A stretch of DNA of 64,000 bases from NCBI RefSeq assembly GCF_014203535.1, contig NZ_JACHJI010000003.1, positions 413,707 through 477,706 of the forward strand, written 5' to 3'. Below, piece by piece: positions 8,381 to 15,510 of the stretch (positions are counted from its first letter, which is position 1; every line of letters begins with the position of its first letter). The position numbers and the translations under genes are program-made. Source of the stretch: Streptomyces griseomycini (GTDB lineage: Bacteria; Actinomycetota; Actinomycetes; Streptomycetales; Streptomycetaceae). The notes under the pieces were generated by a model. The model had not been told where the DNA came from. It saw only the letters and a program-made list of their open reading frames with translations, and did no database searches.

Positions 8381-9125
8381 GCCCCTCCTCGAAGCCCCCG
8401 CCTCGGTCGAGGTGACGTACGTCGGCCAGGAGCAGCCCGAGTCCTGGGAAGCGGCCGTGTACCTCTGCGGGCCCACCCCCACCGACCCCGGGAAGCCGTC
8501 CTGGCGCCCGTCCGCGGTCGCCGCTCTGCGCACCGCGTGGAAGGGCCCGGGACGACTGGCGGTCTTCCTGCCGGAGCCCGCCGCGGGCAGGTCCTATCCG
8601 CCCTACGCGGACCAGATCGTCTGGGAGGAGGAGGCCATGCGCCGCTCGGACGTGGTCCTGTTCTGGATCCCCCGGGAGATGAACCGGCTCCCCGGGCTGG
8701 TCTCCAACATCAAGTGGGGGGCGTGGTACGACTCGGGCCGGGCGGTGCTCGGTGCGCCGCCGGAAGCCGAACGCATGGCGTACCTCCTGCACTTCGCCGA
8801 GGCGTTCGGGGTGCCGGTGGAGCGCACCCTCCAGGGGGCGGCGGGAGCGGCCCTGCGCGCCGTGGGCCACGGCTCCCACCGCACCGGAGGCGAGCGGGCC
8901 GTCCCGCTCGCGGTGTGGCGCTCCGAGCCTTTCCAGAGGTGGTACGCCACCCGACGGATGGCGGGCTGTCGGCTGCTTGACGCGCGCGTGGAGTGGTACG
9001 AGCGGGCTCCGGCCCCGGACGCAGACCCGGCCTGGCTGCTGACTGTCACGATCGCGCCGGGCGACGGGTCCGCCCCGTCCGTGTGCCGCCTGCTGTCCGC
9101 TCAGGGGCAGGGCATGCTCATGTAG
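8370..9125 (+). CDS. Nucleoside 2-deoxyribosyltransferase-fold protein with C-terminal extension
   Basis: 251 residues. Residues about 20-160 match the nucleoside 2-deoxyribosyltransferase-like family: VYLCGPTPTDPGKPSWRP, LAVFLPEPAAG, QIVWEEEAMRRSDVVLFWIP, and GLVSNIKWGAWYDSGRAVLG. The acidic EEEAM and the IPR motif belong to the active-site region. Related N-glycosidases in mildiomycin and blasticidin S pathways hydrolyse CMP-type nucleotides. The C-terminal roughly 90 residues (from RTGGERAVPLAVWRSEPF) may be a degenerate NUDIX-like or carrier region and are not assigned. Start ATG 8370 sits in an 11-bp overlap with the hydrolase. It converges on the acetyltransferase with a 25-bp overlap. 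Confidence 0.78.
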   Translation: MSTEPLLEAPASVEVTYVGQEQPESWEAAVYLCGPTPTDPGKPSWRPSAVAALRTAWKGPGRLAVFLPEPAAGRSYPPYADQIVWEEEAMRRSDVVLFWIPREMNRLPGLVSNIKWGAWYDSGRAVLGAPPEAERMAYLLHFAEAFGVPVERTLQGAAGAALRAVGHGSHRTGGERAVPLAVWRSEPFQRWYATRRMAGCRLLDARVEWYERAPAPDADPAWLLTVTIAPGDGSAPSVCRLLSAQGQGMLM

Positions 9126-9658
9126 AGCGCCTGCTCGCCCTCGGAGGGCGTGCCGTCGTAGAGGGTGATGTCCAGCCCGCAGAAGGCGAAGCCCATCCGC
9201 CGGTAGGCGTGGATCGCCGGCGCGTTGACGGTGGTGACCTCCAGCCAGAGGTGCTCGGCTCCCCGCTCACGGGCGAACTCCACCGCGAGCCCCATCAGCG
9301 CGCGGCCGACCCCCCGGCCCCGGTGCTCCGGAGCGACCTCGATGTCCTCGATGGTCAGCCGACGGTTCCATCCGGAATACGACACGGCGACGAACCCGGC
9401 CAGGTCACCGGCGGCCCCGTGGGCGACGAAGGTGCGGGAATCCCCGTCGTCGCCGTCCTCCCCGTCGTACTCGTCCTCGGGAAACACCTTCGTCAGGGGA
9501 GGGTCCACCGCAATCTCCCGCAGGGAGAACCCGTCGTCGGTGACGGTCACCTGGAAGACCGTGTCGGTGGTGAAGGAGCCATCCAGGGCCTCGATGGCCT
9601 CCGCGTCCTCGGGGACGGCGGTGCGGTACCGGTAGGCGGTGTTGTCAACAGTGGTCAC
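9101..9658 (-). CDS. nat: Streptothricin (nourseothricin) N-acetyltransferase, GNAT family
   Basis: 185 residues. The protein reads almost like the nourseothricin acetyltransferase Nat1 of S. noursei as I remember it: the N-terminus MTTVDNTAYRYRTAVPEDAE, ALDGSFTTDTVFQVT, the acidic stretch after KVFPEDE, SYSGWNRRLTIEDIEVAPEH, and the ending ALYMSMPCP. The acetyl-CoA loop is RGRGVGRALM (about 121-130). The enzyme acetylates the beta-lysine side chain of streptothricins and inactivates them. It is the producer's self-resistance gene in streptothricin clusters but also occurs alone in non-producers. Here it closes a cluster with a lysine-type adenylation enzyme and amino-sugar genes, which favours the producer reading. 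Confidence 0.93.
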   Translation of the reverse strand: MTTVDNTAYRYRTAVPEDAEAIEALDGSFTTDTVFQVTVTDDGFSLREIAVDPPLTKVFPEDEYDGEDGDDGDSRTFVAHGAAGDLAGFVAVSYSGWNRRLTIEDIEVAPEHRGRGVGRALMGLAVEFARERGAEHLWLEVTTVNAPAIHAYRRMGFAFCGLDITLYDGTPSEGEQALYMSMPCP

Positions 9659-10812
9659 GGTACGACGCTAAGACCGCCCGGACCTCGACAGGACGGCTTT
9701 CGGCCGACCACGCCCGCGTCCCCGGATCTGGTCTCGGGGGCCTAGGGCACGTCTGGGTCGGCAGCGGTGCCGTGCGTGTGGATGATGTACATGTCCCCTG
9801 CCACCACGACCGCGGTGGCACCTTGGGAAGCGTGCCTCGGCATGGGGTCCTCGCGCGCCTGGCCGGATGCTTTCGGCCCGGAACGCACGCCGTCGCCCGT
9901 GGTGGAACCCGCCACCAGGTTCACTGATCGTGCACACAGCGTCCCGCATCAGGATGTCCGCAGCCGGTCAGCGCGGCGGCGAGGGCCAGGGGCGCAGACG
10001 GCCCCGCAAGCCTGGTCCTACGGCGGGGACCGGTGATTCCGATGTGGTCACGGGACCGTTCTATACACGGGTGGCCGGGAGGGGGCCCCGCGCGTCCGTC
10101 ACCGGTGTCGGCCCTGTTCTCTCAGCCGAGTCGCGACCGGCTCGGCTGCTGGGCGATGTGGGTGGTTGGGGTGACGACTAGGGCGTGGCTAGCGCGCGAA
10201 GGCCGGGGTGGTCACGGCTGTGCAGGCACGCCATCCCCGGGGTGGGAGCATGCGCATCGCCTCCCGTGGAGGTCGACGGCCCGCCGTCACTGCAGTGATC
10301 GGGTGGCGCGGGTGCGGTATCTCCGGCGAGACCGCGCTTATCGGCGTACGCGGTGAGATGTCCAGCTCGGCGACGGACGTGGTGTCGAGGTTCGCTGAGA
10401 TCGACGGGGATGCTTCTGGAGCTGCAGGATGCTGACGCTCGGGTCTCCGACGAAGATCGGAGGAACACGCACAGCTCGGGCTCTGTCGCTCAGCGTGCTC
10501 GGCCACCGCCACCTCGCGTCCGGCTCGCGCAGCCTGCTGGTGGGAGCCTCTGCCTGTCCCCTGGGGAGTGCTTCCAGGCAAGGCCAGAGTAGGGGGCTCC
10601 GCATTTGCCTGTCCGGTCGTGCTTTGCGTACGCGACTCCACCTGCAAGAGCGCAGGAAGTGATGCGGGACACAGGAAATGCATCTCACCATTCGAGACAC
10701 ATCCCTGACATGCCGTCAGGGCTTACCCTCCGATACCCCTTCGGTGGGCACATTCCCGCGACTCAGGGCACGCGGAGGGCGCGAAGCCCTCAAAATGGTC
10801 TAGACAATCAAC
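9659..10812. other. 1.15 kb stretch without a convincing gene
   Basis: Between the acetyltransferase and the tRNA-Gly terminator all frames are short and give low-complexity Arg/Pro-rich translations. The best candidate is a minus-strand frame at about 9742-9924 (60 residues ending in MYIIHTHGTAADPDVP) with plausible codon use, which I do not recognise. GC content is lower and more even across codon positions than in the flanks, as expected of decayed DNA. No integrase, transposase or repeat of the tRNA 3' end is visible. Confidence 0.5.
10796..10807. promoter_or_regulatory. Possible DasR (dre) operator-like site
   Basis: TGGTCTAGACAA matches the DasR core TGGTCTAGACCA at 11 of 12 positions. 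DasR is the GntR-type GlcNAc-responsive regulator of Streptomyces. The site lies just beyond the tRNA-Gly terminator with no promoter or gene beside it, so it may be chance or part of the tRNA downstream region. Confidence 0.25.
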
Positions 10813-10839
10813 AAACCCCAGGCCGCTGACCTGGGGTTT
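10813..10839 (-). terminator. Rho-independent terminator of tRNA-Gly
   Basis: A perfect 10-bp stem (10813-10822 with 10830-10839) closes a 7-nt loop. Read on the minus strand it begins 5 nt after the tRNA CCA end and is followed by a T-rich tract, as expected for the terminator of the tRNA transcript. Confidence 0.85.
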
Positions 10840-10844
10840 CTCTT

Positions 10845-10918
10845 TGGAGCGGGTGACGAGAATCGAACTCGCGCTCTCAGCTTGGGAAGCTGATGTTCTA
10901 CCATTAAACTACACCCGC
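10845..10918 (-). tRNA. tRNA-Gly (anticodon CCC)
   Basis: Read on the minus strand, the acceptor stem GCGGGTG pairs with CACCCGC, followed by discriminator T and an encoded CCA. The T arm contains the canonical GAGTTCGATTCTC, the D arm contains AATGGTAGA, and the anticodon stem TCAGC/GCTGA closes the loop TTCCCAA. The anticodon is therefore CCC, reading GGG glycine codons. The gene is 74 nt with CCA. It is transcribed toward the antibiotic-cluster side and terminated at 10839-10813. Confidence 0.97.
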
Positions 10919-10979
10919 GCAAGATCCAGGACCCCGCCGCACGCGAGCGGTGTCCGGACGCCCGCTCACTCTACCCCAT

Positions 10980-11014
10980 GTCAGGCCCCCGGTGTTCCAG
11001 CCCGGGGGCCTGAC
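10980..11014. terminator. Stem-loop of unclear role
   Basis: A perfect 13-bp GC-rich stem (10980-10992 with 11002-11014) and 9-nt loop lie between the divergent tRNA-Gly and the small zinc-ribbon gene. No gene ends here on either strand, so it may insulate the tRNA promoter or act as a terminator of read-through. Confidence 0.4.
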
Positions 11015-11179
11015 GGGTTCTCAGGGGATGGATGTGGCTGCGGGGGGCAGAAGTTGGGGCGTACGGTGGAGGGGCCGGGCGGGTCCGGAGTGCCGCCTGG
11101 AGGGGCGTTCCTTTGATCCCGTAATGTGGCTTTTGTCGTCAGGGCAGCAAGCCAGACGCGGCTCTTGGGGAAGGGACTC

Positions 11180-11347
11180 TTGGACTTGATGGAGCGCACC
11201 GTCGTCCGCTGTGCCGATGGGCACGTGTTCACCGCCACCTCGTTCCCGATGCAGCAGGCCGAGCGGCTCGGCCCCGGCCGGCTGCTGCGGTGTCCGCGCT
11301 GTGCGCGGCTCCGCAGCGTCGTGCCGGTGGCCCTCCAGAAGCGGTAG
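11180..11347 (+). CDS. Small zinc-ribbon-like protein
   Basis: 55 residues. One metal-ligand pair appears as CADGH (residues 10-14) and another as CPRC (about 37-40), the pattern of a treble-clef or zinc-ribbon mini-domain, followed by a basic tail ending LQKR. TTG 11180 is preceded by a purine-rich GGGGAAGGG. ATG 11189 is the alternative start, 13 nt after that site. It is a short, single-domain protein of the kind common in Streptomyces with no established function; nucleic-acid binding or a structural role is possible. It stands alone upstream of dcd. Confidence 0.65.
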   Translation: MDLMERTVVRCADGHVFTATSFPMQQAERLGPGRLLRCPRCARLRSVVPVALQKR

Positions 11348-11439
11348 CGGGGGGCGCGGGAGAGCGGAGAGACAGAGGGCGCGGGCGCGTGGAGCGGAGC
11401 GATTGTGGCCGGTCCGCGCGCCTTGCGTATCCTCGGGGC

Positions 11440-12015
11440 GTGCTTCTCTCAGACAAGGACATCCGGGCCGAGATCGACGCCGGGCGGGTGCGGATCGATC
11501 CCTACGACGAATCCATGGTGCAGCCGTCCAGCATCGACGTACGCCTCGACCGCTTCTTCCGGGTGTTCGAGAATCACCGGTACCCCCACATCGACCCGTC
11601 CGTCGAGCAGGCGGACCTGACCCGGCTCGTGGAGCCGGAGGGGGACGAACCGTTCATCCTGCACCCGGGCGAGTTCGTGCTGGCCAGCACGTACGAGGTC
11701 GTCACGCTGCCCGACGACCTCGCGTCGCGGCTGGAGGGGAAGAGCTCGCTGGGGCGGCTCGGGCTCGTCACCCACTCCACCGCCGGGTTCATCGACCCCG
11801 GGTTCTCCGGGCACGTCACCCTCGAGCTCAGCAACCTCGCGACCCTGCCGATCAAGCTGTGGCCCGGGATGAAGATCGGCCAGCTGTGCATGTTCCGGCT
11901 CAGCTCGCCCGCCGAGTTCCCGTACGGCAGCGAGCGGTACGGGTCCCGGTACCAGGGGCAGCGCGGACCCACCGCCTCGCGGTCCTACCTCAACTTCCAC
12001 CGGACGCAGGTGTGA
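11440..12015 (+). CDS. dcd: dCTP deaminase
   Basis: 191 residues, the usual length of Dcd. It begins with the family's [18 protein letters not shown] and carries [27 protein letters not shown], the phosphate-binding [11 protein letters not shown] and the catalytic/allosteric segment [20 protein letters not shown]. Dcd deaminates dCTP to dUTP in the pyrimidine nucleotide pathway to dTMP; it is cytosolic and trimeric. Start GTG 11440 gives the conserved N-terminus. The stop overlaps the GTG of the next gene, so the two are coupled. Confidence 0.97.
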   Translation: MLLSDKDIRAEIDAGRVRIDPYDESMVQPSSIDVRLDRFFRVFENHRYPHIDPSVEQADLTRLVEPEGDEPFILHPGEFVLASTYEVVTLPDDLASRLEGKSSLGRLGLVTHSTAGFIDPGFSGHVTLELSNLATLPIKLWPGMKIGQLCMFRLSSPAEFPYGSERYGSRYQGQRGPTASRSYLNFHRTQV

Positions 12016-12554
12016 GCGGCGTGAGTGACGTTGATGACACGAGTGGCGTGAGTGACGTGAGCGACGTGCGGGAGAACCTGACCTACGAGCAGTTCGGAGT
12101 GGCCGTGCGCGAGCTCGCGCAGGCCGTCGCCGACGACGGGTACCGGCCGGACATAGTGCTGAGCATCGCGCGCGGCGGTGTCTTCGTCGCCGGCGGACTC
12201 GCCTACGCGCTCGACTGCAAGAACATCCACCTGGTGAACGTCGAGTTCTACACCGGCGTGGGGACCACGCTCGAGATGCCGGTCATGCTCGCGCCCGTGC
12301 CCAACGCCATCGACTTCACCGACAAGAAGGTGCTGATCGCGGACGACGTCGCCGACACCGGCAAGACGCTCAAGCTCGTGCGCGACTTCTGCCTCGACAC
12401 CGTCGCCGAGGTGCGCAGCGCCGTGGTCTACGAGAAGACGCAGTCGCTGGTGAAGTGCGAGTACGTCTGGAAGCGGACCGACGCGTGGATCAACTTCCCC
12501 TGGTCCGTCCAGCCGCCCGTCGTCCGGCGGGCGGGGCAGGTGCTCGACGCCTAG
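12012..12554 (+). CDS. Phosphoribosyltransferase (purine PRT-like)
   Basis: 180 residues. The type I PRT fold shows the hood-side [19 protein letters not shown] and the PRPP loop [18 protein letters not shown] (about 105-122), with two Asp before the TGKT phosphate loop. The C-terminal ending with WINFPW fits the short xanthine/guanine PRT-like branch found in actinobacteria. It may salvage a purine base; the exact base cannot be read. The first roughly 20 residues are a repetitive Ser-Asp-Val tract ([17 protein letters not shown]) encoded by near-identical GTGAGTGACGT units, so GTG 12021 and later GTGs are alternative starts. Confidence 0.88.
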   Translation: MSGVSDVDDTSGVSDVSDVRENLTYEQFGVAVRELAQAVADDGYRPDIVLSIARGGVFVAGGLAYALDCKNIHLVNVEFYTGVGTTLEMPVMLAPVPNAIDFTDKKVLIADDVADTGKTLKLVRDFCLDTVAEVRSAVVYEKTQSLVKCEYVWKRTDAWINFPWSVQPPVVRRAGQVLDA

Positions 12555-12582
12555 CGCGGGAGGACCGGGCAGGCGGCAGGAA

Positions 12583-12615
12583 GAAGGGGGCTCCCGGTGG
12601 TCGGGAGCCCCCTTC
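12583..12615. terminator. Bidirectional terminator between convergent genes
   Basis: A perfect 14-bp stem (12583-12596 with 12602-12615) and 5-nt loop lie 28 bp after the PRT stop and 25 bp from the end of the minus-strand Yip1 gene, so it can serve both. Confidence 0.85.
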
Positions 12616-12639
12616 TCGTGCGACTTGTGCGGCTCGGGG

Positions 12640-13578
12640 TCAGAACGTGCCCAGCTTCACGATCGACAGCAGCGCGACCAGCTGGATCGCCGACGCGCCC
12701 AGGGCCTTCGGCCAGGGGAGGTCGTGGGAGCGGCTGACCATCACGGTGAGCAGGGCGCCGGCCGCCACCCAGGTGGCCCAGCCGAGGAGCTGGACGAAGG
12801 CGGCGTCGCCGCCCGCGAACATGGCGAAGACCAGGCGGGGGGCGTCCGTGAGGGACATGACCAGCATGGAGAGGCCGACCGTGGGCTGCCAGGCGCCGTC
12901 GCCGCCGAGCTGGCGGGCCAGGGTGTGGGTGACCACGCCGAGGACGAAGGCGCTGAGCACCATCGCGACGGCCGTCGTCAGGACGATCGGGACGGCGTTC
13001 GACAGGGTGGCGTTGATCGCGTCCTCGCGGGCGCCGTCGAAGCCGAAGACGGCGAGCAGGCCGTAGAGGAAGGTGACGATGAGGGCGGGGACCCACATCG
13101 TGTAGTCGCGCATCTGGAGGAACGTCCGGGAGGGGGACAGGACGATGCCCTTGAGCAGGTCCTTCCAGTGCAGGCGGGGGCCGATCGGACCGGGGGGCGG
13201 GGCGGAGCCGGCGCGGTAGGTGTCGCCCTGGGTGTAGGGGTCCTCGCCGATCGCGAACGCCTGGGTGTGGCCCGGGTTGTTGGCCGCGTACGGGTCGTGC
13301 GGGCCCTGGGCGCCGTGCGGGTGTCCGCCGTCGCCGAAGTACTCGGGTTCGCCGTGACCGCCGTGACCGGCGCCCGGTCCTGCGGGCCCGCCGTTCGCGT
13401 GCGGCCAGGGGCTGCCGCCGCCGCTGCCGTACGAGGGCTGCTGCGGGTACGGCTGAGGCGCCTGCGGGTAGCCGTACGACGGCCCCTGCGGCGTCTGCTG
13501 TCCGTACGGGGGGTGTTGCGGTCGCGCGTGAGGAGCGCCGTTGTTGTCCCGGCCGCGTCCGATCCTGAATCCAGCCAC
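12640..13578 (-). CDS. Yip1-family membrane protein
   Basis: 312 residues. The first roughly 135 are low-complexity, rich in Gly, Pro, Gln, Tyr and His (YPQQPSYGSGGGSPW type). The following HWKDLLKGIVLSPSRTFLQM leads into the Yip1 membrane domain with about five hydrophobic helices (WVPALIVTFLYGLLAVFGF, VLTTAVAMVLSAFVLGVV and others). Yip1-domain proteins are integral membrane proteins of unclear bacterial function. GTG 13578, with AAGG just upstream, is preferred over an upstream ATG whose extension is Pro/Arg-rich and unlike the family. It is expressed alone and terminates against the PRT gene. Confidence 0.82.
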   Translation of the reverse strand: MAGFRIGRGRDNNGAPHARPQHPPYGQQTPQGPSYGYPQAPQPYPQQPSYGSGGGSPWPHANGGPAGPGAGHGGHGEPEYFGDGGHPHGAQGPHDPYAANNPGHTQAFAIGEDPYTQGDTYRAGSAPPPGPIGPRLHWKDLLKGIVLSPSRTFLQMRDYTMWVPALIVTFLYGLLAVFGFDGAREDAINATLSNAVPIVLTTAVAMVLSAFVLGVVTHTLARQLGGDGAWQPTVGLSMLVMSLTDAPRLVFAMFAGGDAAFVQLLGWATWVAAGALLTVMVSRSHDLPWPKALGASAIQLVALLSIVKLGTF

Positions 13579-13812
13579 GCCTTCGAACGTACCTGGTCCC
13601 GGGAGACGACGTGCGGGACCCCGGCTTCCGGGCCCGGGTTTGCGGCCGAGCTGTGACATCCCCTAAGGGGTGGTCGGTTCGGCTGTCCGTCCTCCGTAGG
13701 GGCTCCCCGGGGGCCGGTCCTCCGCAGGACGGACGGCGCGCTCACGTCACTGCGGCACCGGACGCCCGACGGGGCGGGTCCGTGGCTGGCCGCGTTCTTC
13801 GTCGTCACGCCG

Positions 13813-13843
13813 GTCCCGGCCCGCGGCGTGCTCGCGCGGGCCG
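13813..13843 (-). terminator. Terminator after the FG-GAP gene
   Basis: An 11-bp perfect GC stem (13813-13823 with 13833-13843), 9-nt loop, starting 7 bp beyond the minus-strand stop at 13851. Confidence 0.7.
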
Positions 13844-13850
13844 GGGTGGA

Positions 13851-15305
13851 TCAGCCGTTGACGTGGAGGCCGAACAGCGGGTGGCCCGCCGGGGACAGGC
13901 CGGCCTGGGTCAGGCCGATGCCGCGTCCGGTGGTGCCGATCTTCGAGCCGTCGGAGTCGAAGGCGACGGCGTAGCCGTCGGAGGAGTTCTCCCACGGCAT
14001 GCCGACGGTCAGGTCGGCCTTGCCGTCGCCGGTGACGTCGGAGAGGAGGACCTCGCCGCCGAATCCGTCGCCCTCCTCGTTGCCGCCGGGGACGCCCGGG
14101 GTGTCCTGGTGCAGGGACTGGGAGCCGGCGTCGGAGAGGCCGCCGCTGGAGCCGTAGACCACGGAGACCATGCCGGCGTCCTCGACCCCGCCCAGGTCCT
14201 CGCCCGGCGCGCCGATGACGAGGTCGTCGTGGCCGTCGCCGTTGATGTCGCCGAGGGAGACCTCGTAGCCGAAGCCGTCACCGGTCTCGTTGCTGCCGGG
14301 CACGCCGGCGGTGTTCTGGCTGATGGTCTCGACACCGCCCTCGGGACCGTACGGCGTCCCGTAGACGATCTCCACGGCCCCGCCCTTGGCGGCGCCGGCG
14401 CTGTTCGCGCCGGCGTCCCACTGGTTGCCGATGACGATGTCGCCGTGGCCGTCGCCGTTCACGTCGCCGATGTCGGAGATGACGCCGGCGGGGAGCTTCC
14501 GGGCGCCGGAGGTGGTCGTGCCGGAGGAGGAGCCGGGCAGCCAGTAGTTGGCGTTGTACGAGTACTCGCCGTCGCTGTCGCCCTCGTAGCCGTCCACGAC
14601 CAGGTCGGTGCGGCCGTCGGAGTCGATGTCGCCCGGGGTGAGGTTGAAGATGTCGATGCCCTTCACCTTGAGGACGGGCGTCGTGACGGCGTACCGGCCG
14701 CCGGTGGAGCCCGTCCTGGTGAAGCCGCCGCGGTAGATGTCGACCTTGTCGATGTCCGAGGCGATCGCGAGGTCGGCCCGGCCGTCGCCGTCGTAGTCGC
14801 CGGCCGCGACCACCTGGCCGAACCAGTCGTGGCTGGAGCGGGAGGGGTCGGAGACCGTGGTGCCGCCGGACAGCCCGCCGGAGCCGCCCCACAGGATGAC
14901 CACGGTGCCGCCGTCGGCGTCCGAGCCGGAGTCCTCGCCCGGGGCGCCCACGGCCAGGTCGGCGTAGCCGTCGCCGTTGAAGTCGCCCGGGGCGGTGTGG
15001 GCGCCGAACTGGTCGTCCTTCTCGGCGGCGCCCGGGACGCCCGCGCTGTCCTGGGTGAGGGACTGGATCCTGTGCGCGCCGGCGCCGTCCGGGGAGCCGT
15101 AGAGGATCGTGACGGCGCCGGCGGCGTTCCTGCCGCCCACGGTGGCCAGGGGCGCGGTGACGGCGACGTCCCGGTAGCCGTCGCCGTCGAAGTCGCTGTC
15201 GAGGCCCGGGGCGGCGGCCGCGGGCCCGGCCGCGGCGACGAGCAGGCCGCCGGTGAGCGCGACCGCGGTGGCGGTCGCCAGGGTGGTGCCGATCTTCTTG
15301 CGCAT
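13851..15305 (-). CDS. Secreted FG-GAP/VCBS-repeat (integrin alpha-like) protein
   Basis: 484 residues. A Sec signal peptide (MRKKIGTTLATATAV, hydrophobic core, AAA-A cleavage near residue 31) precedes seven calcium-binding blades. Each carries a DxDxDG-type loop: DSDFDGDGYRD, DFNGDGYAD, DYDGDGRAD, DIDSDGRTD, DVNGDGHGD, DINGDGHDD and DVTGDGKAD. Several blades share the VIGAPGED consensus. Seven repeats make a closed beta-propeller, as in integrin alpha chains. No catalytic domain is visible, so a calcium-stabilised binding or surface role is likely. Transcribed alone. Confidence 0.92.
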   Translation of the reverse strand: MRKKIGTTLATATAVALTGGLLVAAAGPAAAAPGLDSDFDGDGYRDVAVTAPLATVGGRNAAGAVTILYGSPDGAGAHRIQSLTQDSAGVPGAAEKDDQFGAHTAPGDFNGDGYADLAVGAPGEDSGSDADGGTVVILWGGSGGLSGGTTVSDPSRSSHDWFGQVVAAGDYDGDGRADLAIASDIDKVDIYRGGFTRTGSTGGRYAVTTPVLKVKGIDIFNLTPGDIDSDGRTDLVVDGYEGDSDGEYSYNANYWLPGSSSGTTTSGARKLPAGVISDIGDVNGDGHGDIVIGNQWDAGANSAGAAKGGAVEIVYGTPYGPEGGVETISQNTAGVPGSNETGDGFGYEVSLGDINGDGHDDLVIGAPGEDLGGVEDAGMVSVVYGSSGGLSDAGSQSLHQDTPGVPGGNEEGDGFGGEVLLSDVTGDGKADLTVGMPWENSSDGYAVAFDSDGSKIGTTGRGIGLTQAGLSPAGHPLFGLHVNG

Positions 15306-15460
15306 GGGTCTCCTGCCGTGTGCGGGACGGCCGCCGGCTGCGGCGTCCCGTGCCGATGCGGTGGGTCACCCGTGTTCGTCCTGTATTGACCCCGGGTTCA
15401 CCGGGTGATCACCGCTCAGGAGACCCGTGGAGGGTCCGGAGGGTTGTACGTGGACATGAC

Positions 15461-15492
15461 GAAGGGGGCCGTCCGGTCGGACGGCCCCCTTC
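15461..15492 (-). terminator. Terminator of the Fe-S oxidoreductase gene
   Basis: A perfect 14-bp stem (15461-15474 with 15479-15492) and 4-nt loop, 18 bp after the minus-strand stop. Confidence 0.85.
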
Positions 15493-15510
15493 ATCCTCGC
15501 GGTGCCGGGA

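Noticed and set aside
9742..9924. Possible 60-residue gene in the gene-poor stretch (minus strand)
   Set aside because: Codon use is plausible, but there is no recognisable family, Shine-Dalgarno or context; kept only as a note.
11126..11179. Upstream start for the small zinc-ribbon protein
   Set aside because: No ribosome site; GGGGAAGGG lies before TTG 11180/ATG 11189.
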